DNA from: Pollenia angustigena
Lineage: Eukaryota > Arthropoda > Insecta > Diptera > Polleniidae
Reading direction: 5' to 3'
DNA: 64,000 nt
Assembly (NCBI GenBank): GCA_930367215.1
Contig: OV884056.1
Coordinates: forward strand, 87,679,285 to 87,743,284
Shown here piece by piece: positions 1 to 10,555 of this stretch. Both the position numbers and the translations under genes were made by a program. Under the pieces are notes generated by a model. That model worked only from the letters and a program-made list of their open reading frames with translations, did no database searches and was not told where the DNA came from. Positions within the stretch are counted from its first letter, which is position 1. The number at the start of each line of letters is the position of its first letter.

Positions 1-234
1 GCAGCAGCACAAGTAAAAATAAAATTTAATTTGTCAAAATCAGCTGATTTGTTCGAACGCGGCTTGTGACGCTTACAAAAGTAGAAAGTAAACCTACTTT
101 TCGCCTCAAGGCGTCTACGCTTTTGTGCATGTAACTTACTACGTATAACTACACAGATTCTACTTTTTTGACAGCTGCGTATGCTGCGAAAAAGCGAGTA
201 ATGCGTGGTGTGGACCTCCAGCATAAAACCTTTG

Positions 235-620
235 GATGAAGTTTCCTGACGAGCAACCAGTGAAATGCGAATAGGAATAGCGTATCCCTTCAACGATAAA
301 TTTCAGTGTTTTTATAAAAAATAAAAATTGGGAATTAAGCACGACAAACAAAATCTTGTAAATTAGAAATGCCGACAAAAAAAAAACCAGAATTTCCCAC
401 GACATGTCTGCCAGATTTCGTGTCAACCACTTTATACATTATCAGAGTTACTTTTGGAAATACGCAATATATTATAAATAAGATTTCTGTGTGACGGGCT
501 AAATTCCCAATTTTTCATATTTGATAAATACACTGAAATTTATTGTTGAGGGAAAGCTAGCTTCTATGCGCATTTCACAGGTTGTTTAAGCCAGATAGAT
601 CATCAGGAAACCTTTTCCAA
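235..620. repeat. Imperfect inverted duplication (two ~100-bp arms)
   Basis: The plus strand at about 240-335 and the reverse complement of about 505-615 share a long diverged match in the same order: GTTTCCTGA, then CTGTGAAATGCG / CAGTGAAATGCG, then TAAATTTCAGTGT, then AATTGGGAATT. The arms are ~170 bp apart and carry several indels. It could be an old foldback element or an inverted local duplication. I found no convincing terminal duplication and no coding sequence. Confidence 0.6.
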
Positions 621-659
621 AGATTTTAGAAAAGCTAAAAATTGTTTACAAATAAAACC

Positions 660-800
660 TTAAAGCGAATTAGAATTATAAACACTCAAAGACTTACTTG
701 CAACAATATCAAAACTTAAACAAAACACCAACAACAAAAGTTTATCTTCATCATTTTGATAAAAATTTTGTTTTGCTAATTGTTTGCAAACTTAAATTTT
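660..800 (-). repeat. Diverged copy of the upstream region of the cysteine-rich peptide gene
   Basis: Read on the minus strand, this stretch resembles the sequence upstream of the gene at 980-1150 (about 1255-1335): caaac(a)att, then AAAACAAAA-TTTTT, then GTTTTTGTTTA / GTTTTGTTTAAG, then a TATA-like TTTATAATTC where the gene has CTATAAATAC. No peptide gene is readable downstream of it, so it looks like the promoter side of a duplicated copy whose coding part has decayed or was replaced. Confidence 0.45.
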
Positions 801-979
801 GGCAAAAAAATTTCTACAAACATTTTTTTATGTTCTTTTTTTAAAGTAAAATTAAAAATAGTAAAAAAAAGTTTACCGAAAAATTAAAAACCAGGGACCA
901 GATATTAATACTTTTATATTTTATTTATTTTGTTAGATTCATTCATGCACACAGATTTTTATATATTGTTTGATAAATA

Positions 980-1150
980 TTAACAACGACCTTTAGGTTT
1001 ATGACATACCAGTACACACTTCTTGGCCATCTGGTTACAGGTATATCCACTTGGGCATTCTGGACAATTTGAATAGCAACAATTTATAGCAGTTGGGGCC
1101 AAAGCCATTGCTAGAATAAGCCCAAGAATAAAAACTGTTGAAATGTTCAT
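980..1150 (-). CDS. Small secreted cysteine-rich peptide (56 aa)
   Basis: Complete 56-codon reading frame with ATG at 1150 and TAA at 980. Residues 1-23 form a typical signal peptide: a short polar start, a hydrophobic core (VFILGLILAMALA) and a small-residue exit. The mature part is about 33 residues with eight cysteines at 24, 25, 29, 32, 38, 45, 49 and 56 and a basic tail ending HKPKGRC. The pattern is CC-x3-C-x2-C-x5-C-x6-C-x3-C-x6-C, compatible with four disulfides. A TATA box and an initiator lie at correct spacing upstream. I do not recognise the family. Small secreted cysteine-rich peptides in flies include seminal, salivary and antimicrobial peptides; which applies here is not visible. 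It is shorter than most automatic gene-finder cutoffs and may be unannotated. The main caveat is its short length; composition, signal peptide and promoter together argue that it is real. Confidence 0.8.
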   Translation of the reverse strand: MNISTVFILGLILAMALAPTAINCCYSNCPECPSGYTCNQMAKKCVLVCHKPKGRC

Positions 1151-1210
1151 TTTATTTTTATATCTCTCTCTATCTGACGGTTACAAAATGTTATTCGTTG
1201 AACTCTTGAA

Positions 1211-1250
1211 TAAGACTAAAAATCTTTGTTAATGGATTGAGTATTTATAG
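1211..1250 (-). promoter_or_regulatory. Core promoter (TATA + Inr) of the cysteine-rich peptide gene
   Basis: On the minus strand CTATAAATAC covers 1250-1241. An initiator-like TTTAGTCTT has its A at 1217, 32 bases downstream of the TATA T at 1249, the spacing expected of a Drosophila-type TATA/Inr promoter. The predicted 5' UTR is about 67 nt, ending in A-rich sequence before the ATG. Confidence 0.6.
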
Positions 1251-1461
1251 AAATATTTTACAATAATCATATCAGAACTAAACAAAAACACTTGTTAGAG
1301 TTGATTTTTAAAAAATTTTTGTTTTGGTTATTGTTTGCATTAATTGTATTAAAAAAATATTTTTATTTAATAAAATCGGGCTAGTGATGCCAATAGAAGA
1401 GAATTTCCCCTTTTTGTAGGGATTTTTTCGGAAATTTCCCTATAGGGGAAAAGGACAAATT

Positions 1462-2317
1462 CAGGGCTGCCAGGTACTTTTTTTCCTTGTCCCCAAAAAA
1501 TAAAAAAAAAATCCCCAAAAATCCCCAAATTAAAAAACAAAACCTTAAAAAGTTAACATTTTTTGTGTTTTTTTTTTGACCAAATTTTAAATTTTTTTTA
1601 AAAATTACTTCTTTTAATTAAGAAAAATTTAACAAGAAATCCCCAAAAATCCCCAAATAAAAATTTTTAGTAAAAAAAGTTTTTTATTTTGTTTGTAGAC
1701 TGGTTCCGTCGTGTTTTTTTAAATCCTTTTCATGCGATTCCTTACTGCAGTAAGGAATTACAAGCAGAACAATATGCTGTTTTTGAAGACGAATGAGCCA
1801 ATTTATAAGAATTTGGAGCTTGTTCAACCGGTTTTAACCTTCCTTAAAATCAACAATAAATAAACATATATCCGTCATTTATTTAATACTTCGACGAATC
1901 ATAAGTACTTACCAATAGCCCAGCATTCTTTTTCCCAAACTTTTTTATATTGTCTTTCATAATTAGTTATTTTTGGGGAAGACCTATTTGCTTGAAAATT
2001 GCCTTTAAAAATCAAAAATTGTATGTGTTGTAATGGTTTTAGATTCTTTTTTTTAAACACTCCACACCGTATAAGTTTATAACTTTTATCTTAGTTTTGC
2101 TACTTTTTTCACATTTTATATACGAAACAAAGAAAAATAAGCGTTAATAATAAAAGAAGGGAAAATATATTAAAAATGTGCAAATTCCCCAAAAAATCCC
2201 CGAATTTAATTTTTAAATCCCCGAAAAAATCCCCAATCCCCAAATGACTTTCTTTGTCCTTTTTTCTCGCATGAAATCCCCAACTTTGGGGATAAATCCC
2301 CAAGTCTGGCAGCCCTG
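1462..2317. mobile_element. Non-autonomous hAT element, 'CCCCAAA' family
   Basis: 856 bp. The ends are CAGGGCTGCCAG and CTGGCAGCCCTG, a 12-bp perfect TIR. It is flanked by an exact 8-bp target duplication, gacaaatt, at 1454-1461 and 2318-2325. Both subterminal zones are packed with the word ATCCCCAAAA or its complement. No transposase is readable; the open frame near its right end merely translates the repeats. Confidence 0.92.
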
Positions 2318-2325
2318 GACAAATT

Positions 2326-3093
2326 TTTTATTTTAAGGCAAATGTAGGGAATTTTCAAAATATTACCTTGTTCTTAAAAAATTTTCTAAAAATACGTAAA
2401 TATTAGACTTATTTAAATTTAAAAATTAAAATTTTTCATATACAATAGCATTTAAGTACAAATGTAACATTTTTAACAGAAACCCTATGCTATAAGTCCT
2501 AACAGCGTGGCAGTCTTCAACAATTGCCAAAACCATGTACCCGAATATATAATTAAGGGGCTACGAATATCCGCGTTCGCTTTTGCAAACTATTCTCTTA
2601 TTTTTGCTATTTGCATTCCCACTCACATTCCCCATTTCCTTACAACTTATGCAAATATCCAATGAATGAAATAGGGGAACTGAAGTTTTTAAAATTCTAC
2701 AGAGCCCTTCCTTTTATTTGGTAACAGGTTTGCTAAAAATTATTAAAAAACTTACATTAAAAAAAATTAAAATAAGTAAGTATTTTAGAAAAATGTTAAG
2801 TTCTTGAAAAAAGACAAAAGATGAGGAAATGAAAAATCAAATAAGAAGTTTGAATTTGTTCTATTAATACATATATACAAAATGTTAACAAAATATGTAA
2901 ACTGTTAAATGTCTGAATTTAATTTTGGTAAAAAAAAGTTATTTACACATCTTAAATGTTACAAAAAATTTCTAAATTTGAAAAAATCGCACAAAAGAGG
3001 CAAACAACTGTTTTTAAAATCATGGTTGTAATTGTATTATCAAATTAAGTTTCACGGTAACGGTACTTTTACCCATGCCACAATAGTATTATT
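2326..3093. other. AT-rich stretch without a recognised gene
   Basis: I see no coding frame, RNA gene or complete element. The sequence just left of the previous element (about 1380-1453, TAGTGATGCCAAT then repeated 'aatttccc' and 'aggga' words) continues at 2326-2360, so that hAT may have landed in a still older hAT-like remnant. Confidence 0.4.
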
Positions 3094-3263
3094 AAGGTAA
3101 CTCACGTCACAGCTTTCACCCTTGCGAAACAGCAAATGTGCAAAAATATAACAACAACCACATAGACAATTATTTATGTACAACTAATTGCCTATGTGGT
3201 TGTTGTTATGTTTTTGCACTTTTGAATTTTCGCATCGGCGCAACTTGTGACGTGAATCACCTT
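3094..3263. mobile_element. MITE with near-complete hairpin structure
   Basis: 170 bp. The ends AAGGTAACTCACGTCAC and GTGACGTGAATCACCTT are inverted repeats. Inner arms (gtgcaaaaatataacaac... / ...gttgttatgtttttgcac) extend the pairing almost to a short central loop. It is flanked by attatt / attatc. No coding capacity; a transcript across it would fold into one long hairpin. Confidence 0.75.
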
Positions 3264-3455
3264 ATTATCTTTAAGTATACCTATATACTCAGAATCACTT
3301 TCTGAATCGATTTAATGATGTGCGTCCGGCTGGCTGGCTGTCCATATACACCTTGTGCGCAAAGTGGAACATAGGTTCTAAGTGTCTCAAGGACAGTGAT
3401 GTCCAAAATGTAAGTTGTGGTTGTATTGCTTTATATTAGTATTAGTGAATATAGA

Positions 3456-3820
3456 GCCTGCAAATAATACCGGACTACCTGATCCATTTTGATAAAATTG
3501 ACTACTCCATGGACTGGTTCAATGTAATGCAAGCATGGACCATGTCATTGTTAAAAAGTGTTTGTAGTGAGACGACATGTCTTCGTATTTTAACGACATG
3601 CTTTCGTATTTAAACGACTTCAAAACTAATCATCTTGACTATACCATGGAGTAGTTTTAAAACTACTCCTTTGTAATCCAAAGCTGGTCCTGCCGTAGGA
3701 CATCGTAATGTTAAATAGACCATGTTTTTACCATACGTTTGGGTTACTTTTGGACTAGCCCTAGCCCCTTGTTGGCTACACTTTACACGCGTGTTTTGAC
3801 TGGTCCTAATATTTGCAGGG
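3456..3820 (-). mobile_element. TIR element, 'CCCTGCAAATAAT' family, copy A
   Basis: About 365 bp with ends CCTGCAAATAATA and TATTTGCAGGG. It is the same family as 42964-43336, 52146-52571 and 54847-55220, but in the opposite orientation. It contains the family's internal palindrome AGTAGTTTTAAAACTACTCC. This copy lacks the clean TA flanks of copies C and D. Confidence 0.8.
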
Positions 3821-4555
3821 GAGACAAATATTCTTAATAAAAATACAAAAAATATGTAAGCTTCCGCCGCATGTGCACTCGTAGCTTGATAATCGACAAC
3901 TGAATTGTGTACTCTCGTGGACTAAATGAAAGAGCGTAAGAATGCGTGTGAAGAATATGTGTGAATTAATTTCCACAATTGTGGTACGGGCTGGACACCA
4001 ATGCTCAAGGATCAAGCCTAATGAAAATGGTAGGAATCGGTCCATAACTTCAAAAAGCCCACAGACAAGGATCTTTTTGGAATAGAGTCTTAGTACCCAT
4101 AAACCTTCTTATGTTGGTACATATTTAGATTAAATTTTGTCAATCAAAATTTTGTTCCAAAAAGCTATCGACTTCGAAGGTTCAATAAATAATTATAAAT
4201 GAAGATAATAGTGACGACACCGAGTCAAATATTGACATCGCTAAGTAAAGTATTCATCATTACTAGGCCCGGACTTTTATGAAGTTAAAATCGAATTTGT
4301 TTAAACACATTTATTAATGATACACAAAAATAAAAAGTAACAAGAAAAACAAAAATAACATAAAATACATAAGAGGGCAAAATAACCACAAAAGTAGAAG
4401 TTAAAATGCAGTAAAACTCAAAAATATAAAGAAAAACCAAAAGTAAAACAACAATGTAAAAATGTTGAAAGTGTCCGAATTTGCATGTAACAAGGTATTA
4501 CACGGCATGCACAAATGCGACATGTGTGCATGTGCCTTGAAAGCTTCATTCCAGC
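3821..4555. other. No gene recognised
   Basis: Intergenic, A-rich in 4310-4470. Short frames here show no conserved motif. Nothing can be assigned. Confidence 0.3.
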
Positions 4556-4885
4556 GGGAAAACTCACAAGACCTTCTTACTTTAGGCCTTTTTCTGATTC
4601 AATTAATATTCTTATCTAACTTTTAAAGAATACCTCAAAGAAGGCCTCGGCTCTATCGTATAAACGATAAGATACACATTCCACATTCGCTTCTATGAGA
4701 AGGGGGAAGAGAATAAGTAACATTTTTTGTTTTGTTTTTTTACAAGAAGTGAGAGCGGAAGCCTTCTTGGCAATGACAACGTGTGTAAAAAAGATATGAG
4801 TATGGAATGGAGCGAACATGCCTTGTATATCCAAAAGAAGGAGTTAAGAGGGCTTCTAGACATGCAAATGTGTGCTATATGTGTG
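4556..4885 (+). repeat. Dispersed repeat, pair of 42470-42660
   Basis: The segment around AATGACAACGTGTGTAAAAA and GATATGAGTATGGAATGGAG matches 42550-42640 closely. It is followed in both copies by GCCTTGTA-AT-CCAAAA and AAGG...GGC(T/C)TCT. The neighbouring aagaccttctt / aaggccttttt words are also shared. It is an unclassified repeat family; the short frames in it are not conserved as protein. Confidence 0.55.
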
Positions 4886-5186
4886 TGTACCAAAAAGTGG
4901 AAGTACACGTCATGTATCCACTGTGGTTTCGTGATGACGTCAAAATTACGTCAGATCCACATGTGCATGTGGCTTTTTACATTCCGTGTACCAAAGACTT
5001 GAGTCACTAGATATCTGAACCTACATATAAAATTAATTAAGAACATATGTAATTCTTTTTTTTTTTTTTAATATTTTAAAAGTATGCTTGCTGCCTGTTT
5101 TTCAAAAGAAAAGAAAATAAAACGGAAGTGATAGGTATGGAACGGATGTGGTATATTCATTTTCATTACGCTGTTTTCGTAAATAT

Positions 5187-5378
5187 TCAAATTAAATTTG
5201 CAAGTACTTTGTTTAATTGTCTTAAATCCTTCATTTTTAGTTTAACTTTTTCAAGTTTTATACAAATGTGTTCACTAAAGTTACCAACCACAGCATAAAT
5301 CTTATTTATGGCAATATCAATTAATTTTAATTGCTTTTTCAATGGATTAGATTTCTCTAATTTCACAATAGCATCCAT
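5187..5378 (-). CDS. Hypothetical 63-aa lysine-rich helical protein
   Basis: An ATG-initiated 63-codon frame with ordinary codon choice. The product is about one fifth lysine with leucine/isoleucine spaced in heptad-like fashion (LKLIDIAINKIYAVVG, then KLEKVKLKMKDLRQLNKVLANL), so one or two amphipathic helices or a short coiled coil are likely. There is no signal peptide or recognised domain, and no clear repeat around it. It could be a small subunit of a coiled-coil complex or a chance frame in AT-rich DNA. No splice sites or promoter support it. Confidence 0.25.
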   Translation of the reverse strand: MDAIVKLEKSNPLKKQLKLIDIAINKIYAVVGNFSEHICIKLEKVKLKMKDLRQLNKVLANLI

Positions 5379-6574
5379 GATTTGAAGACAAAAACATTAT
5401 CTGAGCTTTTATTTATTTAACTAAAATTTGGAATTATAGCGCTCTTTTTACTTTTCGAAAAATTTTATGTGACTTATACGTAATTCATTATACAGCTGTA
5501 TTTTGCTTGTAAATAATAACAATATTAAAAAAATACGCAGTTAAGTGACAGCATACTAATTAAACAATAATATTTATCCCCTTGTCTATATATTTTCAAA
5601 TTTATTTTATTTATTTTTGTTGATAATAAAAGTTTCTAAAAAAAATATGTCAACAAAATTTTAAAACTGCCAAAAGATGAACAATAACATTTATACTTTT
5701 TTTTATTATATACGCATTTAATATTTTTTAATTTTAAATTAGTTGTTGTGTTTACTCTGAGTCAGTAGTTGTTAAATTCGTAGTTCGGTTAAGCTTGTTA
5801 TCGTAAACTCTTTTAGGCCCAAATTTACAGTTATTAGCTAAGTATTAGTAAACTAATGTGATAACTATTGGCTAAGTAGCATTTCATATTCACTGTATAT
5901 GGGTTAGCTAAACATTTTTATCAGAGCAAAACATGGTAACTCTATGCCGTTAGCATTGTTTTTATACCCTTCACCACAGGTGATAAAAAGGGTATATATA
6001 AGTTTTTCATTCCGTTTGTAATTTCTATAATATTGATGTAAGACCCTATAAAGTATATGTATATATTCTGGGTCCTTATGAGGAGCGAAGTTGATTTAAC
6101 GATGTCCGTTGAAATGGATTTTCCAAAGACCCCATATATAATGGGGGCCAGGTTATTATACATTTATGTCACATATGGTCCTGTGTTGTTTGCTATTGAA
6201 ATTCAGCAAGATCGAATTACAAATGGCTGAGATATGAGTAAAAAACCACGACTGCCTCAAATTTTTTCCTTTAAAGATCAAATTAGACGTGTCATTACCA
6301 TAGCAACACTGTGACACTGTATTACCAAAACGACATCAACATACCATACACACCAATTCAATTTTGGTTTCTACGGTCATACAGTGGCTATGGTACAGTG
6401 TTGGAAATGTGTTTTTTTTTTGTTGTTTTTTTATACCCTTCACTACAAGTGGTGGATTTTATTTGTAATGTACATAAACACGTGTTTAATTTTACGCATA
6501 CACATACACATTAATGCATGTTTGTATATGATATGCCGCTCAAATAAAGAAACAAACTCATATTTGTAAAAACA

Positions 6575-6640
6575 TTCGTAGCCGAGTTGTTAAGTTCTCT
6601 CCTGAGACTGATGATATTGCCAGTTCGAATCCCAAAAAGA
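6575..6640 (+). other. tRNA-Ser/Leu-like sequence (SINE-type or tRNA pseudogene)
   Basis: It contains a canonical pol III A box (TAGCCGAGTTGTTAAG, as in serine/leucine tRNAs) and a B box (AGTTCGAATCC) about 40 nt apart, followed by a T-run after GAA. It lacks a proper acceptor stem and I cannot draw a normal anticodon arm, so it is not a functional tRNA. Its position inside a Helentron-like repeat suggests a captured tRNA-derived segment. Confidence 0.55.
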
Positions 6641-6745
6641 ATTTTTTTTATTTAATTTTTTTATGTTCTAAAAAACGATTTTCAGATTATAAAACGAATT
6701 TTAAACATCAACTTTGGCAAAAGAGGAAACGGGGTTAGGTACATA

Positions 6746-7017
6746 CAGTACTTTTCGCTTATAGTCCACTACTCTAGTTGCACAACTTTTGTGCGAATTT
6801 GGACTATAACCGATTTTTTTTTATAAGCCACTTTTAATGGATAATAAGTGAAATCTATTATAATCCACATTTTGGACTATATAAATATTATTTTCTTGAA
6901 TAAAACCATTATTTTTAAATAAAAGAAAAGTTTATTTAAATCATAACCATGATGACAGTTTTGGCTTTAATCCGTTTTTGGCCTTTAAGCGGAATGGACT
7001 ATAAGCGAAAAGTACTG
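6746..7017. mobile_element. TA-flanked MITE, pogo/Tigger- or mariner-like, 272 bp
   Basis: The ends CAGTACTTTTCGCTTATAGT and ACTATAAGCGAAAAGTACTG are perfect over about 20 bp and sit between TA dinucleotides. The word GGACTATA recurs at least four times inside. It is the same family as the longer element at 42859-43858. No transposase. Confidence 0.85.
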
Positions 7018-7199
7018 TATATACATTTTTTGTTTTCTAAAGAACGTTATTTAAGTATATAACTTTTTGTTCTTATCTCATCATGGTGAAGGGTATAAAA
7101 GATTCGGCATAGCCGAATATAGCACTCTTACTTGTTTGAGACTCAATATGTGCAAAAACTAAAAATGTAGCGTGGATATTTTTAAAAACTGTTAATTGG

Positions 7200-7912
7200 A
7201 AACGGACTTAGAAAAGCGATTAACAATATTTAACCTGAGTTTTCTCAAAAGTACTGATTGCGCAAATATAACCTTGTTGTCCTTGTTGTATTTGTTAAGT
7301 TTGCAAGCTAGCATAAAAAAACCAAACTCTAATCGAAGTTTGTCAATCATTCTCCTATAATTAACTGAACTAAACGCTTTTAAAATATCAAGTCAAGTAC
7401 ACTTTGTCTATTGCATATGAAAAGATAGACACGGTAACCTGATATATGTATGCGGAATTATAATCTTAACAACTTTAATGGCAATATAATATTATCAATC
7501 CTAATAGCGTTAAATTTAAAGACATCAATCTCACCCTCAAATCGAAAGGAAACGCCACTGTCAGAAAATTGAAAGTAGGTATTCTATAGGTGTGATCCCG
7601 TGCTCAACGTTGGGAGCCCACGGGATCCCAATCGTACCGAAAATTGTTCCCGTACTCCCGCTTCTAGGAAAAAAAATATTCTTTTTCTTGCACGAAGAGG
7701 CCGAACTTTTTCTTTGGGCTGATTGGGAAAATTGTCAAACAATCAGCTGTCTGCTTTTGTCTATTAGTGAGAGAAATTTTTGTTTACTCTCATTTTACCG
7801 AACTTTACCCAAAAAGTACGGGATCGCACCTTATACATATTAATCATTAGCATCTGTCAAACTAGTGTTTACAAAAAAGATATTAATTGAATCAACATTC
7901 AGTCCAAATACC
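7200..7912 (-). pseudogene. Non-LTR retrotransposon (Jockey-like) reverse transcriptase fragment
   Basis: Reading the minus strand and allowing frameshifts, I see in order: SINIFFVNTSLTDAND (7840-7890), FRFEGEIDVFKFNAIRID with NIILPLKL (7450-7560), then a gap, then LDILKAFSSVNYRRMIDKLR with LEFGF...LACKL (7290-7410). This is the pre-RT linker and the motif A region (DxxKAFDxVNH) of Jockey/R1-type ORF2. The block between 'PLKF' and motif A, usually over 100 residues, is missing. A MITE (7589-7830) and the large hAT at 7913 interrupt it. Confidence 0.5.
7589..7830. mobile_element. MITE with GGTGTGATCCCGT ends
   Basis: 242 bp, ends GGTGTGATCCCGT and ACGGGATCGCACC (one mismatch). Internal complementary pieces around CAATCAGCTG. 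The flanks ctata / ttata are only partly matching, so the superfamily is unclear. It interrupts the non-LTR relic. Confidence 0.6.
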
Positions 7913-7939
7913 TGGGGATGAAACGATACGAGCAAATAC

Positions 7940-8605
7940 TAGTGGTGGGATACTATCTATATTAATCGATAGTTCAGATTTCACTATCGATATATCGATA
8001 TTACTATCGACTGAATGGGTGTACTTCGTTGTTTTTATCACTTTATCGAATATATGAGACGTATGTATATACGCACGTTATTTTAGAGGCAGTTTTTTAA
8101 AAATTGATAAGTACCTTTCTGAAGGAATCGAAGTAACAGTACTATAAAATATTCAATTGCAACTTAAAAAAATTTTCTAAATTCTAAACCCAAAAAGGTA
8201 ATCAATCTAGCGGACTTATCCTTTAATGGTCGTTCATTGTTTTGACTTATACTTGCAACTGCATTTGGATTTGCATTTTTTTTTTACAACATTACAAAAA
8301 TATTTGTCCCTATATAAACATGTAAAAATTTCGACTTAAAGGCCTTAATTAAAAAGCACTGCTAAGCAATCCATACCACTTGATATTTTTGTTGTTTGTA
8401 TTCATTGCTGTAATTCAGCGCGAATTAATAATAGCAAGTAAAAATTTGCGGCAAAAAAACTGTGTGTGTATAGCTGCTGTTAGATGTCTTCAAAGCTGTA
8501 TTTTAAATAATAAAAATATCGATATTTCTATTTTTCCTATCGATATTTTCGATATTTTAAGACTATCGATAATATCGATAGTCTATCGATAGTTTCCCAG
8601 CACTA
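7940..8605. mobile_element. Non-autonomous hAT element, 'ATCGATA' family
   Basis: 666 bp, ends TAGTGGTGGGATACTATC and GATAGTTTCCCAGCACTA. Target duplication gcaaatac / gtaaatac (7/8) at 7932-7939 and 8606-8613. The word TATCGATA is iterated many times within ~90 bp of both ends. It lies only 27 bp inside the host element's left end. Confidence 0.88.
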
Positions 8606-8825
8606 GTAAATACAAGTACATATTCGATACTTTTATATAAGTACCAAGTATTTTTGTAATCGATACTTAGCAAACGAGTACTAAGTAGTATCGGTAAAAA
8701 AATACTCGGTATCGGTCAAAAGTAATCGTTTCACTTCGGTATTGAAACTAATCTCAAATTTTTGATTATTTACCAAAGCTGGAGCAGCAGTAACGGTATC
8801 AAGAAACCGTTTGACCAGCAAACAC

Positions 8826-10535
8826 TAGGGAAGCCGATTCCGAATACCGAAATCCCGGAATTATTCTAAAAATTTAAGTCCCGAATCCCGAGATTTTCGG
8901 CTTAGTAAAAATTCAAAAATGTAATATTAAATCATACTGACCATGAACCTAATTTTTAACTGGTTGCAAAAAAAGTCACAAGTGAATAAATGTTACATGC
9001 AATGCATTTTGTACCACGAAAACAAAATCAGAAGGTGTGGTCTTTTTTCTAAGTTAATGATAATAAAACTGCGCACGCAAAATGCAAGTTGTGCAAAAAG
9101 GTGTTAAAAACTTTAGGGGGTTCTACCAAAGGTCTTTGGACACATATTTATTTAAGTTTATTTTATTAAATGAATACTTGCATATATATTTGAAATAAAA
9201 TAAATAAAATATTGTCATATAGCATACATGTAGCTATTTATTTACGATACCCACAAGTGTTGAATGCGAACATTGGTTTAGTCGGCAGCATATGTTTGCA
9301 ATAAAATTGGGTATCAATTGCACTGTGCAAGTAATTGACACTTTTTTTCAGACAAGCACCTGGCGTTTTAACCTAATTGTTGGCGGTTTAATTAAATCCT
9401 TAAATTTGGCCCCTGCAGCGCCTAGGATGCCCCCAGATGGGTCAAATGTATGACCAACCAAACTTTATTTTTCATCCCAATCTTTTATTTCTAACATACC
9501 TTCCCGCTATCTCTATTTCTTAAGGGCGCTCCCATACAAAATGTTCAATACAGACTAGAAATATATTGAAGAAAAAGTCCCATAAATGCCCAGCAGCCGC
9601 CCCTACTGGGATATGATGTACTACCGACCTCAATTAGAAAGAAGTTATTTTATAATTTTATTGCGGAGTTTCGGTTTTTTAGTTTTTTCAATAAGCTAAC
9701 GCGTTTTTGAGTTACGTGAACATATGTTGTGTAACCTCCTCCATTTTCGAAATAACGGTATATCTCGAAAACCAGAGCCAACCTAAAAAAAAAAACGGCG
9801 GGCAACACTGGATTCAGCGTACCCGAATTATGTTAAAACGCCATGTGTCCGGCTTGTCTGTTTTTTCAACTAGCATATTGTTATCAGACGTCATTAATTT
9901 GTTTAAGAAGCTTTTTACAATATAAGTTTTAATACATAACGTGCGAATATTTCGCACCGTTAGTCATTTTTGTAACATAAAATGAAAATAATTAATAGAA
10001 ATTTTAGTAACTTCAATACATTTTATTAAAAGTATAAAAATATTAGAAATCATAATATATATCATACATATTTACATACATACATACATATGTTTAAATG
10101 CTTTTATAATACTTCTTTGAATACAATGTTAGAGGTAATGACATGATCATCGTTAACTTTTTGCCCGTACGAATCCTTAATACAAACAAAAATATATTTC
10201 TAATTATTTTTCGTCATTAGTGTTAGAAATAAGCTTTAAAATGAGATATCATTCATTAAATATGATGCGGTGGTATGGGAGATATTTGCAACCGACAAAA
10301 AAAGTGCTTTAGAAATAATTTGGCGACCTATGCTCCAGTGGGAGTTAAAGGAACATATATATTAGAAATAATATATATGATACTTCCATATTACTTTAAA
10401 AGAATTATAATTATATGAAATTGGCTTTTATATATGAAATCCTGAAAAATCCCGATTCGTCCCGGGATCCCGTTTCTTGAATTAAAAATCCCGAATCCCG
10501 GGTTTCAAAAAACCTGGTCCCGTTTGGCATCCCTA
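8826..10535 (+). mobile_element. hAT element, 'AATCCCGG' family, with transposase relic
   Basis: 1710 bp. Ends TAGGGAAGCCGATTCCG and GTTTGGCATCCCTA. Target duplication gcaaacac / gtaaacac (7/8) at 8818-8825 and 10536-10543. The words ATCCCG / CCCGGG cluster at both ends. At about 9235-9290 the plus strand reads YLFTIPTSVECEHWFSR, the conserved hAT C-terminal dimerisation motif, so it derives from an autonomous copy. It shares its end words with the hAT at 21170-22905. Confidence 0.88.
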
Positions 10536-10555
10536 GTAAACACCTATAAACCACA

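Larger units (their letters stand above)
5966..7137 (-). mobile_element. DINE-1/Helentron-like repeat, subfamily A, copy 1
   Basis: It ends at 7137 with the complement of AACAAGTAAGAGTGCTATAT, TTCGGC and GGGTATAAAA. At its other end it has TTTTATACCCTTCACCACA, then CCTATAAAGTATATGTATAT and CGATGTCCGT. These are the blocks of the dipteran INE-1/DINE-1 class (compare 15130-15281). It contains a tRNA-like segment and a TA-flanked MITE, and a second internal TATACCCTTCAC end at 6431, so it may be two fused copies. Confidence 0.7.

Noticed and set aside
160..426. 88-aa minus-strand frame with a hydrophobic N-terminal half
   Set aside because: It overlaps one arm of an inverted duplication and shows no promoter, family motif or matching frame in the other arm.
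2109..2303. 64-aa frame with a C-terminal hydrophobic segment
   Set aside because: Translation of the CCCCAAA word repeats at a hAT end.
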